A stretch of 64,000 nt of DNA from contig NZ_CP045499.1 of assembly GCF_015500075.1 (NCBI RefSeq), positions 1 through 64,000 of the forward strand. The letters are read 5' to 3'. Below are positions 55,198 through 63,162 of this stretch, in pieces. Below the pieces are notes generated by a model that saw nothing but the letters and a program-made list of their open reading frames with translations, made no database searches and had not been told where the DNA came from. The position numbers and the translations under genes were made by a program. The DNA is from Mesorhizobium sp. INR15 (GTDB taxonomy: Bacteria; Pseudomonadota; Alphaproteobacteria; Rhizobiales; Rhizobiaceae). The number at the start of each line of letters is the position of its first letter. The stretch's first letter is position 1.

Positions 55198-56412
55198 CTA
55201 ACCCGTCATTCTCGCCGTCACCCCGTTGGTCCGTAGCGCCGCCATCAGCATCGGCCCCACCGAAAACTCTCCTGCCCTCGCCTTTTCGGTCAGTACCCGC
55301 AGATAACCGCCGGCCGAGTTGATGTGTTGCGCCCTTTGAAGGATGCAGGCGATCACAATCGCGGCAACCTCCTGGCCCATCACATGGCACGCCTCCTCAT
55401 ACGCTGAGGGCGAAACGCCAAGGTACCCACGCACCTGGGCGGCGGTTATCATCAAGTCGCGCCAGTTTCCGATCCCGTTGACGGCATAGTCGGCAATTTC
55501 GGGGCAGGCTTTCAGCACCAGTCCTATCGGGTAGCCTCTCGGCTTCTCGGCCGGACTGTATGTTGGCAAGACCGCCACCCTGCTTTTCTCTAAAGCCGGT
55601 TCAAATACAAAAATGGAGTCTGTGTTTGAATCTGATTGCTGCCGCTCATCTTGGGACTCATTGCTGCTAGGATTCATGGAATTCATAAAGCTTTCCAGCA
55701 TCCTATCCACTTCATCGTGAAGCACCGTCAGCTCCGCAACGATCGCCTCCAAGTCGGATAGTCCTGCTCTGCGCGGAATTGCATCCACGATGGCTCGAAA
55801 ACGCCTCCAGATGGCCCCCCAGTCGCCAGGAACGCCCTCTTCGATCGCGGCCTCAACAAGCTTCTGAATATCGCGGCGATGAAGCGTGATCCGTTCGCGC
55901 ATCAATTTGAGCGCCATGGCGTCGGCACGGACCTGCTCGGCCGCACGCTGGAACTCTGCCGCCCGTGTCAAAAGCGGCGCCAGCGAGAACCCGAACGCCT
56001 CCACGACAGCCCCGCCGTGCGCCTTGCGAGCGAATCTTTTGCCATTGGGGCTATCGCGGCGAACGATAAGACCGCAATCCACCAGCTCGGCCAGGTTCCT
56101 GCGCAGTGTGGAACCGGCCATACCGTGTGCGCGCAGCGACAGCTGCGCGTTCGACGGAAAAACCATCAAGCCGTTTTCTTCACTGACCTGGTCATCCGGG
56201 TAAAAGGACAGCAGCCCGTTCAGTACCGCCAGAGCACGGTCTCCCACGCCGAGGATGGACTTACCCTCACAAAGCCACCGGTAGACCTGCCATTTTTCGA
56301 CAACAGATCCCTGAGGTATCTCTCGTGCTGCCGTGTTCGCTTGCACCAGCGCAAGCGTCATTGGCCGCCGCCCAAAGGGCGTCGTTGCGTACCCACTCTC
56401 CATTTCCCTCAC
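55198..56412 (-). CDS. repC: replication initiator RepC
   Basis: 404 residues, the usual length of repABC-plasmid RepC. It starts with RRPMTLALVQANTAAREIP and VEKWQVYRWLCEGKSILGV, then LNGLLSFYPDDQVSEENGL and FPSNAQLSLRAHGMAGSTL with the winged-helix region. An AT-richer segment inside the gene (about 55600-55690) is where the replication origin of such plasmids usually lies. It is translated under control of the antisense RNA coded in the 145-bp gap before it. Confidence 0.95.
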   Translation of the reverse strand: MREMESGYATTPFGRRPMTLALVQANTAAREIPQGSVVEKWQVYRWLCEGKSILGVGDRALAVLNGLLSFYPDDQVSEENGLMVFPSNAQLSLRAHGMAGSTLRRNLAELVDCGLIVRRDSPNGKRFARKAHGGAVVEAFGFSLAPLLTRAAEFQRAAEQVRADAMALKLMRERITLHRRDIQKLVEAAIEEGVPGDWGAIWRRFRAIVDAIPRRAGLSDLEAIVAELTVLHDEVDRMLESFMNSMNPSSNESQDERQQSDSNTDSIFVFEPALEKSRVAVLPTYSPAEKPRGYPIGLVLKACPEIADYAVNGIGNWRDLMITAAQVRGYLGVSPSAYEEACHVMGQEVAAIVIACILQRAQHINSAGGYLRVLTEKARAGEFSVGPMLMAALRTNGVTARMTG

Positions 56413-56461
56413 CTTTCAATCAGGCAAAAGAAATCGGCTCGCCGAAACGGCGCCACGACTC

Positions 56462-56490
56462 TTGACAGTGATTCGGGGAAGTGCGATTCT
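56462..56490 (+). promoter_or_regulatory. promoter of the repABC antisense RNA
   Basis: TTGACA at 56462-56467 and GATTCT at 56485-56490 with exactly 17 bases between, pointing against the repABC direction. This is the place and orientation of the counter-transcribed RNA promoter in repABC cassettes. Confidence 0.8.
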
Positions 56491-56496
56491 CAGCTT

Positions 56497-56546
56497 GCTA
56501 GAGACAGAGAAGGGCTTCCGCGACGGTGACGTTCGGGGGCCTTTTT
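56497..56546 (+). ncRNA. counter-transcribed antisense RNA (ctRNA) of repABC
   Basis: A transcript of about 50 bases is predicted from the 56462-56490 promoter to a terminator: GGCTTCCG (56513-56520) pairs with CGGGGGCC (56534-56541, two G-U pairs), followed by five T. It is antisense to the repB-repC leader. In this plasmid family it blocks repC expression and sets copy number and incompatibility. Confidence 0.8.
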
Positions 56547-56557
56547 CTTTTGCGGTT

Positions 56558-57523
56558 TTAGTCTCCTGTTTTCTTCGCTAGTTCCGACTCGCGGAAGGCC
56601 TCGAAAAGCTCGTCGAGTTTGCCGGCAATGAATGCGCCGAAGGGCGATGCTTCCTTGGACTTCAAGGCAAGCGTAAACACTTTTCCCGTATCGGTGATTT
56701 TGGCTCGAACCGATTTGTCCTGCGGCACCCAGGCCAGCTCCTGGGGCTTCGATGGCACCCGCGGGCGCTTCGCCGGGGTGCTCACAAAGTCGAACAGACG
56801 GGCAAAACGACCGTCGCTGTCTGGCTGGGCGAACTCGGCGCTTATCACATACTGTGCCGCCCTCGCCGTGGTTCCAGGATGCTCCATGAGCTTGGCAAGC
56901 TGCCACCAGCGATCGCGGCCAATGCTCTTGGCGGCGCCGACCGCCAGAATAACGTGCTCAGGAACGTTGCCAGTAACTGAGCGCATCTTCGAGAAGGTCG
57001 TATCATCGAGAGCAAGAGCTGACTTTACCGTGTCCGGCGAATGGCCGCGCTTGAGAATGCGGTCCGCAAAAAGCGTCTTTTCAATGAAGGACAAATTGGC
57101 CCGGGCGGCATTCTCTTGGCCCTGCGCAATGACATGATCCTCATCGTCCATCTTCTTGACAACGGCACGAACGGGTCGACCCAACTGGCGAGCCACGCTG
57201 ACCCGCCTGTGGCCAAAGACGGTCTGAAATCGACCTGAAATCTCTGGGTGAGGCCTGACCAGAACCGGAGAATCCTGCCCTCGCTCGCGAATTGCCGCCA
57301 GCAACTCCTGAAATGCCTCGTCGTCACCGTCAATGCGGTCCGAGACGAATGAAGTGTCGACCAACTCCGGATCAAGATCGACGACCGAACTCTTGGAGAG
57401 CTCCTCAAACGACTGCATGATCGACCGGGATGCGCCGCGAACGGCATAACCCGAGACATCCTGGACATCAGCGACTGACGTTGCGGGGCCCATCACACTG
57501 CCGAATATATCCTTGCGCGCCAT
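56558..57523 (-). CDS. repB: partition protein RepB (ParB-type)
   Basis: 321 residues. The ParB N-terminal domain has SPVLVRPHPEISGRFQTVF, then GHRRVSVARQLGRPVRAVV, and the HTH follows (KRGHSPDTVKSALALDDTT). It binds parS sites and works with RepA to segregate the replicon. Two 14-bp palindromes that could be its sites lie at 57579 and 59038. Confidence 0.93.
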   Translation of the reverse strand: MARKDIFGSVMGPATSVADVQDVSGYAVRGASRSIMQSFEELSKSSVVDLDPELVDTSFVSDRIDGDDEAFQELLAAIRERGQDSPVLVRPHPEISGRFQTVFGHRRVSVARQLGRPVRAVVKKMDDEDHVIAQGQENAARANLSFIEKTLFADRILKRGHSPDTVKSALALDDTTFSKMRSVTGNVPEHVILAVGAAKSIGRDRWWQLAKLMEHPGTTARAAQYVISAEFAQPDSDGRFARLFDFVSTPAKRPRVPSKPQELAWVPQDKSVRAKITDTGKVFTLALKSKEASPFGAFIAGKLDELFEAFRESELAKKTGD

Positions 57524-57578
57524 TCAATCGCTCCGATTCTCGGTTAGTCGACTGATTTCACGAGTAAAATTCCCGCTA

Positions 57579-57592
57579 TTTACTGCCGTAAA
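57579..57592. other. parS-like palindrome between repA and repB
   Basis: TTTACTGCCGTAAA, inverted-repeat arms TTTAC/GTAAA around a GC centre. Its near-twin TTTACGGCGGTAAA lies upstream of repA at 59038-59051. Two copies, both flanking repA, make it the best candidate for the RepB binding site. Confidence 0.6.
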
Positions 57593-57600
57593 ACGCGCCG

Positions 57601-58803
57601 TCATGACCGGCCCCATGCGCGATGAATGAGCGTCGCGATCTCCGAGTTCACGGCATCCAGTGATTCAAGCGCCCGGTCGTAGGTCGAACGGGTAAAAGAC
57701 GATTTCTCCACCTCGTAAAGTGTCTGTTTCGTCAGTCCTGCATCCGAAATTGCCGTCGACTTGAGCATAGGGTTCTCGAGGATCTGGCCAGCAAGCATCG
57801 ATTGCATGAAGCCGACCATCTGAGCCTGCGGAATGTCTGTTGGCTCGTAGCGCGTGATCAGATAGCGAAACCAATCCAGCTCGATTTTTGCGCCGGCAGC
57901 TTTGATGGTCTTCAATATGCCACCCAGCATCAGCAGAAACTGGCTCATGGACATCAGGTCGAGCATTTGCGGATGAACCGTAATCAAAACGGACGTCGCC
58001 GCCGACATCGCAGTCAAGGTGAGATAGCCAAGCTGCGGCGGACAATCGATGACGACGACGTCGTAGCGACTGTCCACTTCTGACAGCGCCTTTGCGATTC
58101 TCATAAAGAACTGCCTGCCCGCGTTCGACGATTTGTCCTGCATGGCGAGTGGCGTGTCGTACTCATACTCCTGGAGCTCCAGATTGGCCGGGATGATATC
58201 CAGACCCGGAAAATTGGTGGGCGTGATCACGTCCGAAATAGGTTTTTGGTACTCGTCGTAACGGATCGCTTCGTAGAGAGAGAGATTGCGGTCCAGTTCA
58301 GGTTGGAAGCCATGAAGCGCGGAAAGCGATGCTTGCGGGTCGAGGTCGATTGCGAGAACGCGATGGCCTGTCAGGGCCAGATGCTGGGCGAGGTGAGCAG
58401 CCGTGGTGGTCTTGCCGCTGCCTCCCTTGAAGTTCACGACCGCCACGATCTGGAGCTTATCTCCGGGCTTGCGATGGGGGACGTACTTCTTCACTTCCGT
58501 CCGGCCATGGCGGTCAAGGAAATGGCGCAGTTCGAGCATCTGTTCGGCCGTGTAGGAGCGTCGACCGGAAGGGATCTGGTCGGGCATAGGCCCTTTGCCC
58601 TCGAGATGAAGGCGCTTTAGATTGTTCTGCGATACGCCAAGATAGTGGGCCACCTCGGCCATCGAAAACGAGCGCAGCGTCTTCGTCGCATTGGGCGGAA
58701 ACTTCTCCATGCGAAGCTGATTGAGGCGTCGCGATATCTCGGCACCCTGCTCGAGAATTTTGTCATCGAACTCGAAGCGTGGTAGCCGCATGGCGATATT
58801 CAT
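57601..58803 (-). CDS. repA: partition ATPase RepA (ParA-type)
   Basis: 400 residues. An N-terminal HTH part (MAEVAHYLGVSQNNLKRLH) is followed by a ParA ATPase domain with deviant Walker A VNFKGGSGKTTTAAHLAQ near residue 129, and DVVVIDCPPQLG. It drives partition and represses its own operon. The first gene of repABC, 77 bp before repB. Confidence 0.95.
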   Translation of the reverse strand: MNIAMRLPRFEFDDKILEQGAEISRRLNQLRMEKFPPNATKTLRSFSMAEVAHYLGVSQNNLKRLHLEGKGPMPDQIPSGRRSYTAEQMLELRHFLDRHGRTEVKKYVPHRKPGDKLQIVAVVNFKGGSGKTTTAAHLAQHLALTGHRVLAIDLDPQASLSALHGFQPELDRNLSLYEAIRYDEYQKPISDVITPTNFPGLDIIPANLELQEYEYDTPLAMQDKSSNAGRQFFMRIAKALSEVDSRYDVVVIDCPPQLGYLTLTAMSAATSVLITVHPQMLDLMSMSQFLLMLGGILKTIKAAGAKIELDWFRYLITRYEPTDIPQAQMVGFMQSMLAGQILENPMLKSTAISDAGLTKQTLYEVEKSSFTRSTYDRALESLDAVNSEIATLIHRAWGRS

Positions 58804-59037
58804 TCTCGTCGAAACCTGAATTGGCGCTTTTTGCGGTGAAACTATTCAACAACCGCTATTAAGCTCCGATTCGGCCGGCCTCGGCAAGAAGTTTTAGGTT
58901 AACAGAAGGTTAACGGCGCAGGCTGGCTTTCTTGCGGTCAAACGTGATGTCGTCACGAAAGCCTGTGCTTGTTTGTGAACCCCAGAATTCTCCCCCTCTG
59001 AACTAAACGTCTGTTTTCTCTGCCATAAGGTTCATTT

Positions 59038-59051
59038 TTTACGGCGGTAAA
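59038..59051. other. parS-like palindrome upstream of repA
   Basis: TTTACGGCGGTAAA, matching the copy at 57579-57592 at 12 of 14 positions with identical arms. The rest of 58804-59581 is gene-free; it must hold the repA promoter, but no -35/-10 pair stands out. Confidence 0.6.
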
Positions 59052-59581
59052 TCGTGTTCATCAGCCGGCGGGCTTGCAAGTGAGAGCGGGGCGCCGAGCA
59101 GGGCGTTTGGATCCTGCGGGGAGGGGCTCTCGCGGCACCGGGACGGCTTCAGGTCCCCGTCAGCCAAAGGGCAGCAAGCGATCGCTTCATGGAAGGGGCG
59201 CAAGGCTGACCGCTCGAAGCTCACCGTTTTCAACGCGCGCCGGCCTGCTCTTGTAGTCCTGTTGCAGAATCCGAGCCGGGCTTCCATGCTCGTGGGTGAT
59301 CGCGGAATATCACGCATCTCAGATGCGCGAAAATCCGTCCGTGCCTAATTGCACATGGCAAAGGCCTAGTCACATGGCTCCGTCACCATTTCTGGACTCG
59401 CCAGGCTTATTGACGCATTCTTTCGTTGGGGCGGAACCGCGTAGTTTAAGCAGACGGCGAGCCCGAACGGCCGGTGGTTGGCTATCAAAGGGTCAGGCGT
59501 CGCATATGGCGGCCGACACATCCGAACACCACCTTCAGACTGCCCGCATCGTCGTACCCACCTGAGTTGATCGAGGTGCCT

Positions 59582-59833
59582 ATGCGAGACTTGCCAAAGA
59601 ATATCGACGCCGACCTCGTCATCGAGATCGGCAAATTGCTCGATGAGCATCCTCACATGGCTCCGGTTGCGGTACATCAACTCGCCGTGCTGGCTCGCCA
59701 ACGGGTCAAGACCGGCTTACCCGATCAGTCCATTGAAGAGTTGGTCGTCGAGATGGCCACGTCACGCCAGCTGGCAATGGCTTTCGATCTGCCAGGCGAG
59801 GGGAACGTCGTATCTTTCCCCGTGAGACGATAA
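59582..59833 (+). CDS. small hypothetical protein
   Basis: 83 residues from the ATG at 59582, with GAGG before it. It is acidic and helical (MRDLPKNIDADLVIEIGKL and HQLAVLARQRVKTGL). The frame is open upstream, but no better start is seen. No family name is known to me. Confidence 0.55.
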   Translation: MRDLPKNIDADLVIEIGKLLDEHPHMAPVAVHQLAVLARQRVKTGLPDQSIEELVVEMATSRQLAMAFDLPGEGNVVSFPVRR

Positions 59834-60062
59834 GACGGACAATGGGCAACGGCCGATCGAGGCTCTCCTTCAAGCGCCAGGTGCTAAACAATGTCTAAGT
59901 CCAACCGCAGTTCTATCTGATTTCACACCCGTCCGCGCGACGGCGTCAGCGGGACGAGCAGGTCGATGCCCCGTCCTGTGAACTATCTCAAGCGATTAGT
60001 GGATGCCAACCAAGGCTCGCGGCATTCACGACTTCCATGCGAAGGCGTTTGAACACCATCGG

Positions 60063-60755
60063 TCAAAACGTATGACTCTCCAGCGCGTATCCGCCGAGCC
60101 TGACAGTTCGAATAACGTTGTTGTCGGAGGCCTGCTTCAGCGACTTGCGCAGCCGGCTGATATGGACATCCACCGTGCGCGGGCCGACATAAACATTGCC
60201 CGGCCAAGCCACACCGATCAGTTCATCACGGCTCAGCACCTTCTGAGTGTTCTGCAGCATATGACGTAGCAGCTTGAACTCAATCGGCCCAAGCAGAATT
60301 TCCCTGCCGTTGCAACGCACATGATGCGTATCGAGCTGCATTTCAATGTCGCCGTAGGCCAGCGACATGCCCGCCTGCCTGGATTGTCGGCCGGTGCCGA
60401 GTCTGGAACGCAGGTAGTCCAGTAGCTTCGCCGGCGCCAACGGCCTGACAAAGCTCTCGTCGATTCCGGACTTCAGCAGTGCTATATGTTGGCTCTCAGC
60501 ACCCGGCGCGATCAACGCAACCACGGGGAGGGAAGTGGTCCGGGTATCCTGCCTGAGCCGGCTGCAAGTAACCGCCATTTGATTGTCCGGCCGGCAGTCC
60601 AATACCCAGGCCTGGACCGGCGTTTCCGCAGCGAGCTCAAGCATTTCATCGACGTTGCTGGCCAACGCACTGGTGAAGCCGTCCACCGCAAGGATGTGGC
60701 TGAGGACCAAATAGAATTCCGCATCATGAGAGCAGATCACGATCAGCGGTTTCAT
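60063..60755 (-). CDS. PhoB/OmpR-type response regulator with atypical receiver
   Basis: 230 residues from the ATG at 60755, the normal PhoB length; upstream starts at 60797 (ATG) and 60860 (GTG) are possible. The receiver domain keeps an Asp in WVLDCRPDN, but the usual Asp-Asp metal pair is replaced (IVICSHDAE) and the Lys-Pro switch is Arg-Pro (FVRPLAP). The winged-helix part is complete: GPIEFKLLRHMLQNTQKVL, then VGPRTVDVHISRLRKSL and IRTVRLGGYAL. No partner kinase is adjacent. Confidence 0.85.
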   Translation of the reverse strand: MKPLIVICSHDAEFYLVLSHILAVDGFTSALASNVDEMLELAAETPVQAWVLDCRPDNQMAVTCSRLRQDTRTTSLPVVALIAPGAESQHIALLKSGIDESFVRPLAPAKLLDYLRSRLGTGRQSRQAGMSLAYGDIEMQLDTHHVRCNGREILLGPIEFKLLRHMLQNTQKVLSRDELIGVAWPGNVYVGPRTVDVHISRLRKSLKQASDNNVIRTVRLGGYALESHTF

Positions 60756-60978
60756 GGGCGCAATTTGAGGCTCGGCAGGCGGTACAGCGGAATGCATATC
60801 CTTTGGGCACACCTCATCATTCAAGCAATTGCGGGTTTCCGAAGCATCCACGACCTTCACCTGTTTGGCTTCGTGGCGTTGGCCGCATCAACCACCTGGA
60901 TCACTGCAATGAACGCGGCCCAGCGGCGAGCCTCGGTCTTGGCGAGCGGGCAAACCCGCGTGCCCGCTCAGATCCATC

Positions 60979-62142
60979 TTAATTGATGACCGGAAGCCGC
61001 TCTGGAGACAGCTCGCTCAAGAACTCGATCCCGTCCTCTCGAACATAGATGACCTCCTCGAACTGGAAGACGGCGCCGTCGATTTCCAGCTTGGGTTCGA
61101 GATGCAGGATCATGCCTGGTCTTATGATTTCGGGATTATCCTTGGAGATGGATGGAGGCTCGGTGACGTCGAGGCCTCCGCCATGACCAATTCGAGAAAC
61201 GAGCCCATAAGCAGGTGGCAAGCCGGCGTCGCGCCAAAGGCGCTCGAATGCCCCAAAGACGTCTCCGCACGTCATTCCGGCTCTTACGCTGTTTGCGAGG
61301 GCCACTGTCAGCGCGCGGGTCCTTTCGTATGAGTCGATCTCCCAGCGCTCAGGCTCGCCTCCGCGGGCAATGCGGTTTCTATCCGCGGGATAGCCCCCGT
61401 AGGTGGACCGAAAATCCGTCCAGGCATACTGGCCAACCTCCAAAGGCAGCATGCCGGGAGGTCGGCCGTAATTGAACTCACCCCTGCAAAATGTCATGGC
61501 GATCGGATCAGCCCGCTCGGCCCCGTTCATGACGATGCGGGCCTGAATCTGGCGACAAAGCTCGACCTCGGTAATTCCCAGGCGCGCCTCGGAAACGGCA
61601 TCATCGAACGCGGCATTGACGATCTCGAACGAGATACGCTTGAGCCCCGCTTCGAAAGGCGATTTGATCACGCGGGTCCGCCACAGCAGGTCCGTCGCGC
61701 TCTCCAGCTGGCCGCCTCGCGCCCTCAAGCCATCAACGATTTCCAGCGAACCGCGGCCAGACATATCCTGTCCGTAGTCGATCGCGGCCTTTGCTGCGGC
61801 AGCCGGATCGCGGGCGGAAATTTCGTGGACAATGGCGCGCGCGCCTTCCGCAAGATAGCCCGCATAATAGACGATCGAAAAGGCTCTCACCCTGGATTCA
61901 AGATTTCTGGATTCGATCCTGTTGGCGATGACGAGAATGTCTCGTTGGTCAATCAGCACGAACAGGGGACGCGAGTGATAGCCCCAGGACAGGGTCCGGT
62001 AGTCGGTGAAATATTCGATGTTTTTCTGATCGGTGAGCACCAGGAAGTCAATTTCATCCTCGGCCATCTCGCGGCGGACCGAGGCGAGCCGCATGGTTCG
62101 CTCGTTCAGGGGCACATCGGGTGAGGGTGGTGCTGGAAGCAT
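60979..62142 (-). CDS. M24 family peptidase, ectoine hydrolase-like
   Basis: 387 residues with a creatinase-like N-terminal domain (FLVLTDQKNIEYFTDYRTL) and a pita-bread catalytic domain. The five metal ligands can be placed: Asp in AWTDFRST, Asp in YPADRNR, His in IGHGGGLDV, Glu in LHLEPKLE and Glu in FQFEEVI. It sits beside a GntR regulator and an EhuB-like binding protein, a layout like that of ectoine uptake and breakdown loci, where an M24 enzyme (DoeA/EutD) opens the ectoine ring. The substrate assignment is inference. The start has GGAG nine bases before. Confidence 0.82.
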   Translation of the reverse strand: MLPAPPSPDVPLNERTMRLASVRREMAEDEIDFLVLTDQKNIEYFTDYRTLSWGYHSRPLFVLIDQRDILVIANRIESRNLESRVRAFSIVYYAGYLAEGARAIVHEISARDPAAAAKAAIDYGQDMSGRGSLEIVDGLRARGGQLESATDLLWRTRVIKSPFEAGLKRISFEIVNAAFDDAVSEARLGITEVELCRQIQARIVMNGAERADPIAMTFCRGEFNYGRPPGMLPLEVGQYAWTDFRSTYGGYPADRNRIARGGEPERWEIDSYERTRALTVALANSVRAGMTCGDVFGAFERLWRDAGLPPAYGLVSRIGHGGGLDVTEPPSISKDNPEIIRPGMILHLEPKLEIDGAVFQFEEVIYVREDGIEFLSELSPERLPVIN

Positions 62143-62205
62143 GGTCGTCTCCTCATGGACTTCCGATGATCAAGGGTCTTGCGCCAGCCAGGCCGCCGTC
62201 GAGAG

Positions 62206-62949
62206 CTATTTCTTTTGCCTGGAGCCTTTGCGACCCGCGTCGAGTTCCACCACGCATGCCAGGCGGTCAAACGGGGATTCCGCCACCCCAAACACCGAGA
62301 AGGATTTGTCGGTGGTGCTCAGTCGATAGAGGCGACGCAGTGTCGGATACCCGTTGGGGATAGCGAAGGTCTGTTGTGCTTGCTCAGAGGCCGGCGCGGC
62401 ATCGATAAGCAGCTTGGTCTTGGTGAATTGTGTCCCGTGATCGCGCAAGGCGTCACTGATGAAGTTTTCCCCGAACTCATCAACCACCTCATCGTTCAGC
62501 GCACGAGGCAGGTAGGAGGTGTCATACATGATCGGCGTATTATCGGTAGAAATCACCTTGCGTACACACAACATCAGCCCATTTGGCGGTTCGAGCACAT
62601 CAAAGGCAGGATCGTGTATTTTTTCCGTGGTCAACGAGACGAGGCGAATTGAGGGCTTCAGGCCAAGCCGCAGTGCATCTTCATGTGAAGTCAGGGAGAA
62701 ATCGAGGTCACGAATGAACCTTCGTTGCTCCCTCACGAACGTTCCCAGTCCTGGCACCGAGCGCAAGATCCCGGCAGGCTGAAGGTCACGCAATGCCCGC
62801 TTTATGGTGATTGCACTGACCCCGAATTCGTCTGCCAGAGTTGCAGCCGAAGGCAGCGCTTCGCCGACGTCATACTCGCCGGCGCTCACCCGGCGCATGA
62901 TTTCCTGTCGCACGGTCTCGTGAAGGGCAGTCCCGATCTGTCCAGCCAT
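62206..62949 (-). CDS. GntR family (HutC/UTRA) regulator
   Basis: 247 residues. The winged HTH is at residues 10-75 (EIMRRVSAGEYDVGEALPS, then SAITIKRALRDLQPAGILR), followed by a UTRA ligand-binding domain. It is divergent from the EhuB-like gene and convergent in direction with the peptidase gene, so it could control both. AGGTATA boxes lie in its own leader and before the binding-protein gene. The start has a GGGGAG site. Confidence 0.85.
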   Translation of the reverse strand: MAGQIGTALHETVRQEIMRRVSAGEYDVGEALPSAATLADEFGVSAITIKRALRDLQPAGILRSVPGLGTFVREQRRFIRDLDFSLTSHEDALRLGLKPSIRLVSLTTEKIHDPAFDVLEPPNGLMLCVRKVISTDNTPIMYDTSYLPRALNDEVVDEFGENFISDALRDHGTQFTKTKLLIDAAPASEQAQQTFAIPNGYPTLRRLYRLSTTDKSFSVFGVAESPFDRLACVVELDAGRKGSRQKK

Positions 62950-62963
62950 TACATCTCCCCACT

Positions 62964-62974
62964 AGGTATACTAG
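62964..62974. promoter_or_regulatory. operator candidate in the gntR leader
   Basis: AGGTATACTAG, with GTATAC as palindrome core, 15 bp before the gntR start. HutC-type regulators recognise GT-ATA-AC-like sequences. The AGGTATA word recurs inverted at 63117-63123. Confidence 0.5.
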
Positions 62975-63107
62975 GATTACCTACCTCATCGGGGGAGAGA
63001 TGTCCATCCCGCGCCCGGTGTCTGTGCGAGGCGCAATTGGTGGGCATCCTCGTGTTACCCAAGGCAACATTTTACAAAAATCAAACACCGGCTTCATAAA
63101 AGTTTGA

Positions 63108-63132
63108 CATACCTGTTATACCTGGTCTACCT
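63108..63132. promoter_or_regulatory. operator candidate before the EhuB-like gene
   Basis: Two spaced words ATACCTG (63109) and ATACCTGG (63118), then CTACCT, overlap a TTGACA -35-like box (63104-63109). TATACCT at 63117-63123 is the inverse of AGGTATA in the gntR leader. Confidence 0.5.
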
Positions 63133-63162
63133 TTATATTCGATCGGCAAAAAGGAGAACAGC

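Noticed and set aside
59039..59317. 92-codon minus-strand frame upstream of repA
   Set aside because: Composition is unlike a protein, no ribosome site, and it overlaps the parS-like palindrome.
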